DNA from: an uncultured Rubrobacteraceae bacterium
GTDB lineage: Bacteria; Actinomycetota; Rubrobacteria; Rubrobacterales; Rubrobacteraceae
Reading direction: 5' to 3'
Length of the DNA: 36,954 bases
Assembly (NCBI GenBank): GCA_902806015.1
Contig: CADCUZ010000077.1
Coordinates: forward strand, 1-36,954
The position numbers were made by a program, and so were the translations under genes. Numbering within the stretch: position 1 is the stretch's first letter; each line of letters starts with the position of its first letter. Under the pieces are notes generated by a model, which made no database searches, was not told where the DNA came from, and saw nothing but the letters and a program-made list of their open reading frames with translations. Below, in pieces: positions 7,369-15,055 of the stretch.

Positions 7369-8388
7369 TTACTTGCTGGGGGTTGCAACTTCGAAGACCT
7401 CGGCGAGTCGCTCGTAGGAGCGCAGCCGCTCGGCGTGGTCGTAGACGTTCGTGGTGACCATGACCTCGTCGGCCGCCGTGCGCTCGGCGAGCTCCTCGAT
7501 CCGTGCCCGCACGGTACGAGGATCCCCGGCGACTTGCATCGAGCGGTAGGCCTCGGCCAACCCACGTTCGGCCGGTGTGTACGAGTAGTTCGTCGCCTCC
7601 TCCGGACTCGGCAGCGGCCCGGGTTTTCCGCTCCGCATGCGTACCCAGGCCAGCTCCATGGAGGAGGCGAGCTTCTGTGCATGCTCGTCGGTTTCTCCGC
7701 AAATGACGGCGACCGCGAGGACGGCCGAGGGTCGCTCGAAGTCCTCCGAGGGCTCGAAGCCCTGGCGGTAGGCGCGCATGGCAGGGGCCGGGTCCTCGGG
7801 GCTGAAGTGCGAGGCGAAGGCGTAGCCGAGTCCCATCTCCCCGGCCGCCTGCGCCGAGTAACCGCTGGAGCCGAGCAGCCAGATCGGCGGCAGCCGGACG
7901 TCGCTCGGCATGGCGACCACGGAGCGGAACGGGTGATCTTCGGGGAACCCCTCGCCCGCGAAGGCGAGTAGCTCGCCGAACTGCTGAGGGAAGTCCTCCG
8001 CCCCGAGCCCGTCCCGCGAGCGGCGCAGCGCCGTGGCCGTCACGGGGTCGGTGCCCGGCGCGCGCCCTATGCCAAGGTCGACACGCCCTGGATGCAGGGC
8101 CTCCAGTACTCGGAAGGTCTCGGCTACCTTCAGCGGGGCGTGGTTGGGGAGCATGATCCCGCCTGCACCGACCCGGATCCTCTCGGTCTCGTTAGCGACG
8201 TGCCCGATCATGACCTCCGGCGCGGAGCTCGCGATGCTTGGCAGGTTGTGGTGCTCGGCGAGCCAGTATCGCTGGTAGCCGAGCCGGTCGGCGAGCTGAG
8301 CCAAGTCAAGCGTGTTGCGAAGCGCCCGGGCGCTGTTCGAGCCCGAGCTGACCGGCGAGACGTCGAGGACGGAGAGCCCGAAATCCAC
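7369..8388 (-). CDS. LLM class flavin-dependent oxidoreductase (luciferase-family group 1)
   Basis: 339 residues, TIM-barrel luciferase-like monooxygenase fold. It begins [13 protein letters not shown] and has the RYWLAEHHN segment, a [23 protein letters not shown] strand, [17 protein letters not shown], and a central [18 protein letters not shown] segment. All are typical of the luciferase family oxidoreductase group 1. Such enzymes use reduced FMN, or sometimes F420, to oxidise or reduce small molecules, and the substrate cannot be inferred. It lies on the same strand as, and upstream of, the kinase/enolase-like/dehydrogenase genes and downstream of a second LLM gene. The 146-bp and 332-bp gaps make independent promoters possible. 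Confidence 0.88.
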   Translation of the reverse strand: MDFGLSVLDVSPVSSGSNSARALRNTLDLAQLADRLGYQRYWLAEHHNLPSIASSAPEVMIGHVANETERIRVGAGGIMLPNHAPLKVAETFRVLEALHPGRVDLGIGRAPGTDPVTATALRRSRDGLGAEDFPQQFGELLAFAGEGFPEDHPFRSVVAMPSDVRLPPIWLLGSSGYSAQAAGEMGLGYAFASHFSPEDPAPAMRAYRQGFEPSEDFERPSAVLAVAVICGETDEHAQKLASSMELAWVRMRSGKPGPLPSPEEATNYSYTPAERGLAEAYRSMQVAGDPRTVRARIEELAERTAADEVMVTTNVYDHAERLRSYERLAEVFEVATPSK

Positions 8389-8456
8389 GTTATGTAACTC
8401 CTTCGTAGAAAAGCCCGCTCAGAGGGGTCTGTTCACCATTGTATACGCGCCGGCTT

Positions 8457-8498
8457 CGAGCCCCTCGTATCGAGCCCCTCGTATCGAGCCCCTCGTAC
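8457..8498. repeat. Tandem repeat, 3 x 14 bp
   Basis: Three head-to-tail copies of cgagcccctcgtat (8457-8470, 8471-8484, 8485-8498). The last copy differs only at its final base. Each unit contains a short inverted repeat, CGAGcccCTCG. The array lies in the 332-bp gap 8389-8720 between two flavin oxidoreductase genes, about 70 bp upstream of the start codon at 8388, so it could bear on that gene's expression. No protein gene is supported in the gap. Confidence 0.85.
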
Positions 8499-8578
8499 GC
8501 TCACCCGGAGCGTAAGGGCAGGGGGCAACACTACATCTATGACCCCGTCCACAGCCGCCCCATCGAGCGGCTGCCACG

Positions 8579-8606
8579 GCAAGGCGGTACATGCAAGGCG
8601 GTACAT
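8579..8606. repeat. Tandem repeat, 2 x 14 bp
   Basis: Two perfect head-to-tail copies of gcaaggcggtacat (8579-8592 and 8593-8606). The sequence is different from the nearby 3 x 14 bp array but has the same unit length and lies in the same intergenic gap. Confidence 0.8.
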
Positions 8607-8720
8607 AGAAGAGAGTCTTGGGCCCCGTGCTGGCCGGCCGGAGTAGTGATACAAGAGAAGACCCGCGCCGCCTGCAGAGAAGCTCTGCCTCTGCGGTCCT
8701 TTGCTGCGGAGGAGACCTTG

Positions 8721-9545
8721 TCAGCGGGTGGCAGCAGCCACCCGAGCGAGCTCGTCGAGTTGATCCAAGGTCTCGCCTTCGGGCAGGGTCGGCAGGCCGA
8801 GCAAGACGCGTTCCACGCCGAGCCGCGCGTATGCTTCCAGGTCTTCGGGCGCGCTGGATGCGTTGAACACACTCACCGGCACGTCCCTTCCGGCAACTTC
8901 TCGCAGCTCGCCCAGCATCGGCTCCAGCCCGCCCGGAGAAAGCCCGTTCGCCAGCCAGGCGTCGCCGAACCGGGCGATCCTCTCGAAAGCCCGGATCCCG
9001 CCGCCGACGTAGATCGGCGGGTACGGTTGCTGCACCGGCTTGGGCCAGGCCCCGATCGGGTCGAAGTCCACGTACTGGCCGTGGAATTCCGGCTCGTCTT
9101 TGGTCCAGATCTCGATCATCGCCCGGATGCGTTCGTCCATCAGCCTGCCGCGGGTGCGCGGGTCTGTGCCGTGGTTTTCCATCTCCTCGCGGTTCCAGCC
9201 GACGCCTACGCCGAAGATCACTCGTCCCCCGGACACCAAATCGAGGCTTGCGACTTCCTTGGCCGTGATGATCGGATCCCGCTCGACTACCAGGGCCACC
9301 CCCGTGCCGAGCAGCAGGCGTTCGGTTGCGGCGGACGCGGCGGTGAGCGTGATGAAGGGATCCAGCGTTCGGTAGTACTTTCGCGGCAGCTCTCCGCCCC
9401 TGGGCCAGGGGGATTTTCGGCTAAGGGGGATGTGGGTGTGCTCGGCGATAAACAAAGAATCGAAGTCGCGCCCTTCGATCGCCCTGGCCAGGGTCCCCGG
9501 CGCGATTCCTTCGTCGGTCACGAACGTCGAGATGCCGAACCTCAT
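8721..9545 (-). CDS. LLM class (probably F420-dependent) oxidoreductase
   Basis: 274 residues starting MRFGISTFVTDEGI (ATG at 9545). An upstream in-frame extension of 38 Arg-rich residues lacks family similarity and is rejected. Luciferase-like TIM barrel: FDSLFIAEHTHIP, TLDPFITLTAASAATERLLLGTGV, LDLVSGGRVIFGVGVGWNREEMENHG and PPIYVGGG segments are typical of mycobacterial-type F420-dependent LLM subfamilies. The F420 assignment is from family resemblance only. It is paralogous in fold, but not closely similar, to the LLM protein at 7369-8388. It heads the minus-strand block and diverges from the MFS transporter gene, with a 219-bp shared intergenic region. Confidence 0.87.
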   Translation of the reverse strand: MRFGISTFVTDEGIAPGTLARAIEGRDFDSLFIAEHTHIPLSRKSPWPRGGELPRKYYRTLDPFITLTAASAATERLLLGTGVALVVERDPIITAKEVASLDLVSGGRVIFGVGVGWNREEMENHGTDPRTRGRLMDERIRAMIEIWTKDEPEFHGQYVDFDPIGAWPKPVQQPYPPIYVGGGIRAFERIARFGDAWLANGLSPGGLEPMLGELREVAGRDVPVSVFNASSAPEDLEAYARLGVERVLLGLPTLPEGETLDQLDELARVAAATR

Positions 9546-9720
9546 ACCTTTATTGAACCATACCGAGCGTCGGGCGAGGCGAGCTACAGCCCCGGTACGG
9601 GCCAATTCTCGGCGGACCGGCGGGCTTGCGGGTCCGCTCTTTCCTATCGGTTTCCCCACTCTTCGTAGGCTTCATCCGGTAGACGAGCCTCCCTTTTCGC
9701 GATGACGGTCGCGGCCTCTT

Positions 9721-9739
9721 GACGGTATATTGCACCGTC
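9721..9739 (+). promoter_or_regulatory. Candidate operator dyad over the MFS transporter promoter
   Basis: A perfect 6-bp inverted repeat GACGGT-n7-ACCGTC encloses TATATT (9726-9731), a good -10 candidate. An ATGACG-type -35 lies 18 nt before it. The dyad ends 25 bp before the GTG start at 9765. A symmetric site over a -10 box is the usual layout for repression by a dimeric regulator. No regulator gene is adjacent. Confidence 0.45.
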
Positions 9740-9764
9740 TAGGAACCTAAAGGGAGGCTGTCAG

Positions 9765-10964
9765 GTGGATGAGGCCGGAGGTACGATAGGAGGGCCCACG
9801 CCGGAGAAGCCCCGCGGCGGACTGCTGCTCCTGCAGCTCGCGGCCTTCTTCAGCAGCTTCGACCGTTTCGTGGTCGCCCCGATGCTCGTGACCATCGCCG
9901 CAGCATTGGGTGCCTCGCTGGCCGAGGTCACGGCGATGGCTAGCCTCTACTACCTGCTCTACGGGGGGATGCAGCCCGTTTGGGGGATGCTCTCAGACCG
10001 GCTCGGGCGCGTGCTCGTGGTGCGACTTACTCTCTTTGGGGCTATGGTCACGGGGGTGTTGTCGGCGTTGGCCCCCAACCTTACTACCTTAGTCGCTGCG
10101 CGGGCACTCGTCGGTGGGCTCTTCGCGGCGGTGATACCCGCCGCCCTCGTCTACGTCGGCGACACGATCGGGATGGGTTTTCGGCAGAAGGCGCTCGCGG
10201 ATCTCATGGCCGCCTCGGCCGTAGGCACGGCCTTGGCGGCCGTGCTCGGAGGGCTCGCCGCCTACCTCGACGCTTGGCGCCTTGCTTTCGCCGCCCCGGC
10301 GCTCGCCAGCGGCGTGCTCGCCTTGCTGCTGGCGCGTTTGCCGGAACCGGAAGGCTTTGCTCCAGAGGAGAGGGAGGGACCGCTGGTCCAGCTCGGTCGG
10401 GTCCTCGGTCGACCTTGGGCAGTAGCGGTGGTCGGTATCGCGATGGTGGAAGGGGCTGTCATCCTGGGCTTCCTCACCTTTCTCGCGCCCTCCCTCGAGA
10501 ACGACGGTTTCAGTCCTGCTGTGGCCGGTCTGGCCGTAGGGCTCTACGGGCTGGCGGTACTGGGCTGGACCCGGGCCGTCAAGCTGGTCTCGGACCGCCT
10601 GGGACCGGCCGCGCTCATCCTCATCGGCGGCGGTATGCTGGCGCTCGGATACGCCTCGGGTGCCGTGGGGCAGTCGCTTGTGAGCGTGGCAATCGCGGCG
10701 GTATTTGTGGGCGGGGGCTTCGCCTTTATGCACTCCACGCTCCAGACGTGGGCTACCGAGGTCGCACCGGAAGCCAGGGCCACCGTGATTTCGCTCTTTG
10801 CCGCTGCTCTGTTCGCCGGCAGCGGGGTGGCCACCATGGCCGCGGCCCCGCTAGCGGAGATTGGTTCCTTTGACCTGCTTTTCGGGCTGGCCGCTATAGT
10901 GGCCGTCCCTCTAGGGCTCTTCGCAGCCCTGGCGCGCCACCGCTACGCCGGGTGTCGACCGTAA
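9765..10964 (+). CDS. MFS transporter
   Basis: 399 residues with about 12 hydrophobic segments in two six-helix halves, separated by a hydrophilic loop near residues 185-215. The family signature between helices 2 and 3 is visible as GMLSDRLGRVLVVRLT. The second half begins VAVVGIAMVEGAVILGFLTFLAPSL. Start is GTG at 9765 after AAAGGGAGG. Such drug/metabolite:proton antiporters export or import small molecules, and the substrate is unknown. It is transcribed divergently from the flavin oxidoreductase/kinase/enolase-like block. It is the last gene before the second tRNA-derived repeat, which fits a role in moving the product or substrate of that block. Confidence 0.88.
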   Translation: MDEAGGTIGGPTPEKPRGGLLLLQLAAFFSSFDRFVVAPMLVTIAAALGASLAEVTAMASLYYLLYGGMQPVWGMLSDRLGRVLVVRLTLFGAMVTGVLSALAPNLTTLVAARALVGGLFAAVIPAALVYVGDTIGMGFRQKALADLMAASAVGTALAAVLGGLAAYLDAWRLAFAAPALASGVLALLLARLPEPEGFAPEEREGPLVQLGRVLGRPWAVAVVGIAMVEGAVILGFLTFLAPSLENDGFSPAVAGLAVGLYGLAVLGWTRAVKLVSDRLGPAALILIGGGMLALGYASGAVGQSLVSVAIAAVFVGGGFAFMHSTLQTWATEVAPEARATVISLFAAALFAGSGVATMAAAPLAEIGSFDLLFGLAAIVAVPLGLFAALARHRYAGCRP

Positions 10965-11329
10965 GGCTCTAGGGACGCGCCGCCCGAGCTGACTGGCTAG
11001 GGTTGGGCTAGGCTGGCGCACCGTCGGTGCCGGCATTCGAGCGGTTTGGGCTCGCGATTACCTGGGGGTGTGCACTCCGTTTCTTGCTCTAGGTTTCAAG
11101 AAAAGGGCCCGAGACGCAGACCGACCCTGACAGATATCTGACGGTGAGCGGGGTTGACGTTCGGTGACGGCCACGGAAGCACCGTGAAAATTCCGCATAA
11201 GTAAGCGGTTTCGGAAGCGTCTGCGAAGGTCCACGAGGGCGGGAGCTAGCATCTGCACGGCGGAGGTCGGTGGTTCGAATCTCCGCGGGGCTCCCTTCGG
11301 GGTGTTTCGCGCGGGGTGTTTTGGGGCCT
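10965..11329. other. Gene-free interval with hairpins and a decayed tRNA fragment
   Basis: No supported protein gene. Visible elements are a GCACC-gtc-GGTGC hairpin around 11012-11024 without a T-run, which could end the MFS transcript; a perfect 10-bp palindrome cagatatctg at 11131-11140; and the tRNA-derived repeat at 11254-11281. Confidence 0.5.
11254..11281 (+). repeat. Second, decayed copy of the tRNA-Ala 3'-half repeat
   Basis: 27 of 28 bases match 3698-3725, covering half of the anticodon arm, the variable loop and the T-loop (GGTTCGAATC). Upstream of it the 5' anticodon strand is not complementary, and downstream the T-stem has mismatches, so no tRNA fold survives. Same orientation as the copy at 3691-3737, so the two form direct repeats about 7.5 kb apart. 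Confidence 0.7.
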
Positions 11330-11755
11330 CTATTCGTCCCTCAGTTGCAGGTACTCGTCCACCCTGAACGGGAAAGGTTTCTCGCTGCGGTTGCCAGACG
11401 CGTCTTCGGCCACGAATCGTACCCGCGGACGGCGGCCGCCGTGGCCCGCGTTCTTGAGGACGCCTGCCAGGACTTTGGCGCGGGTGTGGAACCTCGCCGC
11501 TTCGCCGGGGGCAAGGGTGAGGGGAAGGGCGTACTCTCCGCCGAAATCCCCCTCGTGCACCGGCCTCGGTTCCCCTTTCGCGGACACGTAGACTCTGGTT
11601 ACTTCGACCTCTTCCGCCCCGGCGTTTTTCACCTCGAAGAAGACGTACAGGGGGGAGATGCCCTCTCCGGGACGGGCGAAAGCCCCGAGGGACTGCGAGA
11701 GCCGCAGGTCCGGCCCGCTCCTTCCCCCGAACCCGCGTCTCAACCAACCTGCCAC
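11330..11755 (-). CDS. Unknown protein, paralogue of the upstream gene product
   Basis: About 141 residues from a GTG at 11755. The start is uncertain because no clear ribosome-binding site is seen and the frame is open further upstream, into the preceding gene. The product looks like a beta-rich domain: LYVFFEVKNAGAEEVEVTRVYV, a G-rich turn, ALPLTLAPGEAARFHTRA, and a C-terminal VRFVAEDASGNRSEKPFPFRVDEYL. The same order of motifs occurs in the product of the gene just upstream (11808-12482), so the pair is a tandem duplication. There is no signal peptide or membrane segment in the certain part, and the function is unknown. Confidence 0.65.
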   Translation of the reverse strand: MAGWLRRGFGGRSGPDLRLSQSLGAFARPGEGISPLYVFFEVKNAGAEEVEVTRVYVSAKGEPRPVHEGDFGGEYALPLTLAPGEAARFHTRAKVLAGVLKNAGHGGRRPRVRFVAEDASGNRSEKPFPFRVDEYLQLRDE

Positions 11756-11807
11756 GGGAACAGGATAGGGCAGCGGTTGGACCGGCGCGAGCGCGGGCGG
11801 TCCCGGT

Positions 11808-12482
11808 TCAATGCGATTCCGGCTCCTGCTCGGGCTCTTCGCGGTAGGCCCAGAGGTCGGTGTTAACGCGGAAGGGGCGCCGGTAGGCGTTGCCCAGCCT
11901 GTCGGTCGCCTCCAGCGAGAGGCGGACGTTGCCGGTGTGGCCTTCTTTTTCAAGCGTGTTGGCCAGACGGGTGAGCGAGAACCGGTAGCCGACGCCGTTT
12001 CCCGGAACGAGCTCCACTGGAAGGCCCCCGGCCGCGCCGGATCCCGCCACGTTGGCGGCGTCGCGGGCGAGGTTTAGGGGCAACACCCTTTTCTGAGCGG
12101 GGTCGAGCACCATCCGTCGTCCGAGCGGCCCCCCGTCGCGGAACACCAGCCGGACGGCGCTGAGGTAGGCGGCCCTCTCGCCCTCGTTGGAGATGGCGAA
12201 ACGCACCACCGGAGAGCCCCGCGGGTACCCCACGCCGTGCTCCCGAAGGAAGTCCCCCAGCCGCAGGTAGAGCCCCTCCTGGGATTCGTCGTGCACCTGG
12301 GGGGCGGGGGAGCCCCCCGAGGAGCCCCCTTCCGGCACGCCGACGCGGTACTCGTAGCGGGCCCGGATCTTGAGCCTGGGCTTGCGGTCCTTCCTCTGAA
12401 GATAGAGGTTCAGCAGCGAAACCACGAGAGCCAGCACCGAGACCACCGTGGGACCCGCCCCGGCCAGACCCTCACCCCCCAT
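11808..12482 (-). CDS. Unknown membrane-anchored protein
   Basis: About 224 residues from ATG 12482. An in-frame ATG at 12587 would add 35 Arg/Gly-rich residues, and neither has a strong ribosome-binding site. An N-terminal membrane segment (GPTVVSVLALVVSLLNLYL) is followed by RKDRKPRLKIR. The rest is a beta-rich domain with VVRFAISNEGERAAYLSAVRLVF, LPLNLARDAANV, VGYRFSLTRLANTL and VRLSLEATDRLGNAYRRPFRVN. The positive charges after the single helix suggest the domain is cytoplasmic. The downstream gene encodes a shorter paralogue of the domain. No function is recognised. Confidence 0.65.
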   Translation of the reverse strand: MGGEGLAGAGPTVVSVLALVVSLLNLYLQRKDRKPRLKIRARYEYRVGVPEGGSSGGSPAPQVHDESQEGLYLRLGDFLREHGVGYPRGSPVVRFAISNEGERAAYLSAVRLVFRDGGPLGRRMVLDPAQKRVLPLNLARDAANVAGSGAAGGLPVELVPGNGVGYRFSLTRLANTLEKEGHTGNVRLSLEATDRLGNAYRRPFRVNTDLWAYREEPEQEPESH

Positions 12483-12631
12483 GCGCCCAAACACCCTAGT
12501 CCACCCCCGGAACCACCCCCACGCCGAACGCCGACGGCCCTGCCCGCCACCGTAAGGATGTCTTCGTCGTCCCCCGGAAAATCCCATGGACCCGACGTGG
12601 GAACGCTCGTTATTTTGGCTTTACTGTACTA

Positions 12632-12645
12632 CAAACAATTGTTTG
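12632..12645. promoter_or_regulatory. 14-bp perfect palindrome in an AT-rich promoter-like island
   Basis: caaacaattgtttg is a perfect palindrome inside roughly 50 bp of AT-rich DNA (12608-12656) that stands out from its GC-rich surroundings. On the minus strand TTGTTT, 17 nt and AAATAA could serve as a promoter for the unknown membrane protein genes, and the palindrome overlaps the -35. This is a plausible repressor or activator site. No regulator gene is adjacent. Confidence 0.4.
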
Positions 12646-12697
12646 CTATCTATGAGGGACCATCGTAGAGGGATCGAGACGGCGTTGTGAGGGGTAG

Positions 12698-12790
12698 ATG
12701 GCGGGCGGGAGAGCCTGGGACGAGAGGCTGGAGATGCTGCGCCACCTGGCCCGAGGAGAGACGCGGGGCCTAGGTGTCGCGTGCGGCTAG
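12698..12790 (+). CDS. Possible small protein of 30 residues
   Basis: ATG at 12698 follows GAGGGGTAG and opens a 30-codon frame ending TAG at 12788. The product, with a WDERLEMLRHLARGE helix, is charged and helical. It lies just downstream of the AT-rich promoter-like island. It is too short to recognise and could be a chance frame or the start of a decayed gene. Apart from this, 12483-12911 holds no gene. Confidence 0.25.
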   Translation: MAGGRAWDERLEMLRHLARGETRGLGVACG

Positions 12791-12846
12791 GTCCCAGAGC
12801 GGGGGTACGATGACGCGCCCGTTTCGGCCCGTGTGGTGGCGGTCCA

Positions 12847-12878
12847 GGGGCGGGTGGACAACCTGCGCTACCCGCCCC
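12847..12878 (-). terminator. Inverted repeat after the aminotransferase gene
   Basis: ggggcgggt (12847-12855) and acccgcccc (12870-12878) form a perfect 9-bp GC-rich stem with a 14-nt loop, about 35 bp beyond the aminotransferase stop codon. There is no T-run, so it may act as a non-canonical terminator or an mRNA 3'-end stabiliser. Confidence 0.45.
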
Positions 12879-12911
12879 GGCTCCCTTGAGGGTCCGCTCC
12901 GGCGCGCCCGC

Positions 12912-14090
12912 CTACCGGGCCGTTCGGGCCAGGACCTCGTGCATGCGGTCGAGGGCCCGGGATATGTTCTCCTGGGAGTTCGCGTAGGAGAGGCGGAGGT
13001 GGCCCTCGCCGTGGCGTCCGAAGGCGGTGCCGGAGAGGCAGGCGACCCCGGCCTCGTTCAGGAGCAGGTCGGCGAGCTCCCCGGCGGGGTGGCCGGTGCC
13101 GGAGACGTCCGGGAAGGCGTAGAAGGCGCCCTGCGGGTAGACGCACTCGACGCCGGGCAGGTCGTTCAGGCCGGCCACGATCAGGTCCCGCCGGGCGCGG
13201 AACTCTTCGAGCATCCGCCCCACCGCGTCCTGCGGGCCAGCGAGGGCGGCGAGGCCCGCGTGCTGGGTGGCCGCGGCCGTGCAGGAGTTGGAGTTGACCT
13301 GCAGCTTCGTCACCTGCTCGGCCAAGGCCTCCGGCATCACGCCGTAGCCGAGGCGCCAGCCGGTCATCGCGTAGGTCTTCGAGAAGCCGTCCAGGATGAC
13401 GGTGCGTCCGTCGGGGCCGAAGCCCGGTTCGGAGGCGATGCTCGCGAAAGAGCCCGCGTAGAGGAGGCGGGCGTAGATCTCGTCACTCAACACGACCACG
13501 TCGGGCCGCCCGCGAAGGATCCCCGCGATGCCGGCGATGTCTTCGGCGGTGAACACGCCGCCGGTAGGGTTGGCGGGGGAGTTGAGGATCACGAGCCTCG
13601 TCCTCTCGCCCAAACCCGCCCGGAACTCGTCGAGGTCGAACCTGAACCCGTTCTCCTGGCGCAGGGGCACGAAGACGGACCTCCCGCCCACGAAGTTCAC
13701 CATCGACTCGTAGATGGGGAAGGCGGGGTTCGGCATCAGTACCTCGTCGCCATCTTCGATGAGCGCCAAGATGACGAAGAACATGATCGGCTTGCCGCCA
13801 GGGGTGACGACGACCTGCGCGGGGTCTACGCCGATACCCCTGCTCCGCGCGACGTCGGCGGCGATGGCCTCGCGCAACTCCGGGATGCCTGCGGTCGGGG
13901 TGTAGTGGGTCTCCCCGGAGCGGAGCGCCCGGCAGCCGGCCTCTACTACGTGGTCGGCCGTGTCGAAGTCCGGCTCCCCGATCTCCAGGTGGATGATGTC
14001 GCGTCCCCGCGCCTCCAGTGCCTTCGCCTTCGCCAGCACGGAGAACGCCGTCTCCGTCCCCAGACGCCCCATACGACCCGCCAGCTTCAC
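12912..14090 (-). CDS. Pyridoxal phosphate-dependent aminotransferase, class I/II
   Basis: 392 residues from GTG 14090, preceded by a strong GGGGAGG site. The longer frame from 14156 is rejected. Fold type I aminotransferase with a typical MGRLGTETAFSVLAKAKAL N-terminus. Visible active-site elements are GEPDFDT, the cofactor-contacting NSPANPTGG, the SDEIYARLLY segment, the Schiff-base lysine in SKTYAMTGWRLGYG and the substrate-carboxylate arginine in LRLSYA. The family transfers amino groups between amino acids and 2-oxoacids, with aspartate, alanine or aromatic substrates possible. It diverges from the HAD phosphatase gene with 125 bp between the start codons. Confidence 0.92.
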   Translation of the reverse strand: MKLAGRMGRLGTETAFSVLAKAKALEARGRDIIHLEIGEPDFDTADHVVEAGCRALRSGETHYTPTAGIPELREAIAADVARSRGIGVDPAQVVVTPGGKPIMFFVILALIEDGDEVLMPNPAFPIYESMVNFVGGRSVFVPLRQENGFRFDLDEFRAGLGERTRLVILNSPANPTGGVFTAEDIAGIAGILRGRPDVVVLSDEIYARLLYAGSFASIASEPGFGPDGRTVILDGFSKTYAMTGWRLGYGVMPEALAEQVTKLQVNSNSCTAAATQHAGLAALAGPQDAVGRMLEEFRARRDLIVAGLNDLPGVECVYPQGAFYAFPDVSGTGHPAGELADLLLNEAGVACLSGTAFGRHGEGHLRLSYANSQENISRALDRMHEVLARTAR

Positions 14091-14128
14091 AAGATCCTCC
14101 CCGTGCCGGTCCCCGTGCACCCCTCGCA

Positions 14129-14156
14129 TTACACCACGGCGCGGACGCGGTATCAT
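14129..14156 (+). promoter_or_regulatory. Candidate promoter of the HAD/Fpg pair
   Basis: TTACAC (14129-14134), a 16-nt spacer and TATCAT (14151-14156) precede the TTG start at 14216 by 60 bp. The -10 is identical to the one proposed for the sortase gene. No experimental support can be read from the sequence. Confidence 0.4.
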
Positions 14157-14215
14157 CGGGCCGCTCTTATCGTCCGGGGAGGGGCCCCGGTTTCACGGTT
14201 TTTGAGGGGAGGTTT

Positions 14216-15055
14216 TTGGTCGCGGAACGGAACGAAGGGCTGCGCTTCGACCTCGGCGCCTTCGACCTGGACGGCACGTTGTTGCGCCGGGACCTGGAGA
14301 TAACGGACCGCACCCTGGCCGCGATGGAGGGCTTGCGCGGGCGCGGGATGCGCCTCGTCGTCGCGACGGGCCGCCGCTACGAGTCCGCCGTCGAGCACGC
14401 CGAAAGGTTGGGCTTCGGCGGGGAGGACCCCGTGGTCTGCTACGGGGGATCCATGGTCCGCCGGATGGACGGGGAGACGCTCCTGCACCGGACGCTGCCC
14501 AAAGACCTGGGCCTCGAAGTCCTCCAGTGGGCCGCGGGGCGCGACCTGCACGCCCGCGTCTTCGTTGACGGGCGCGTCGTCACCTCCCCGGACAGCCCGG
14601 CCGCCCTACGGTTCATGAGGCGTTCGGAGGAGACGGGCGTCCTAGTGGTCGATTCCCCGGCGCAATGGCTCGCCGATGGGGCTGAGGAGGCGACGAAGCT
14701 CGTGATCGTGGACCACCCCGACGGCGTCGAGGGCTGGCTCAAAGAGGCCCAGGACGCGTTCAGGGACAGGCTCTTCGTGACCCGCAGCCTGCCGCACTAC
14801 GTCGAGGTTGGGGGCCTGGAGGGGACGAAGGCCTCGGCGCTCGGGTTTCTTTGCGAGCGGTGGGGGATAGGGGCGGAGCGCGTGCTCGCCTTCGGGGACG
14901 CGGACAACGACGTGGACATGCTCCGCTTCGCCGGGCGCGGCGTCGCCGTCGGCCCGATGACCGGCGAGGTCCGCGAGGCCGCCGACGAAGTAGTCCCGGG
15001 CGTGGACGAAGACGGGGTCGCCCTCTACATCGAGAAGCTCCTGGCGGGGCGCTAG
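14216..15055 (+). CDS. Cof-type HAD-superfamily phosphatase
   Basis: 279 residues from TTG 14216, preceded by GAGGGGAGG. All four HAD motifs are visible: FDLDGTLLRRD near residue 15 (nucleophile and acid Asp), VVATGRR, a Lys in EATKLVIVD, and FGDADNDVDML near 222. The GAGVAVGPM-like segment reads GRGVAVGPMTGEVREAADEV. A large type IIB cap lies between motifs II and III, as in the Cof/YbiV group, which dephosphorylates sugar phosphates, FMN or pyridoxal phosphate in the cytoplasm. Substrate not assignable. The TAG stop overlaps the GTG of the downstream glycosylase by one base, so the two are co-translated. Confidence 0.9.
   Translation: MVAERNEGLRFDLGAFDLDGTLLRRDLEITDRTLAAMEGLRGRGMRLVVATGRRYESAVEHAERLGFGGEDPVVCYGGSMVRRMDGETLLHRTLPKDLGLEVLQWAAGRDLHARVFVDGRVVTSPDSPAALRFMRRSEETGVLVVDSPAQWLADGAEEATKLVIVDHPDGVEGWLKEAQDAFRDRLFVTRSLPHYVEVGGLEGTKASALGFLCERWGIGAERVLAFGDADNDVDMLRFAGRGVAVGPMTGEVREAADEVVPGVDEDGVALYIEKLLAGR

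Noticed and set aside
8457..8606. CRISPR array
   Set aside because: The repeats are head to tail without spacers, only 14 bp long, and no cas gene is present.
8439..9668. Plus-strand open frame of 409 codons
   Set aside because: It is antisense to the LLM oxidoreductase gene (8721-9545), which has clear family motifs.
12774..14303. Plus-strand open frame of 509 codons
   Set aside because: It is antisense to the aminotransferase gene and has no recognisable domain. The real plus-strand gene starts at 14216 in a supported frame.
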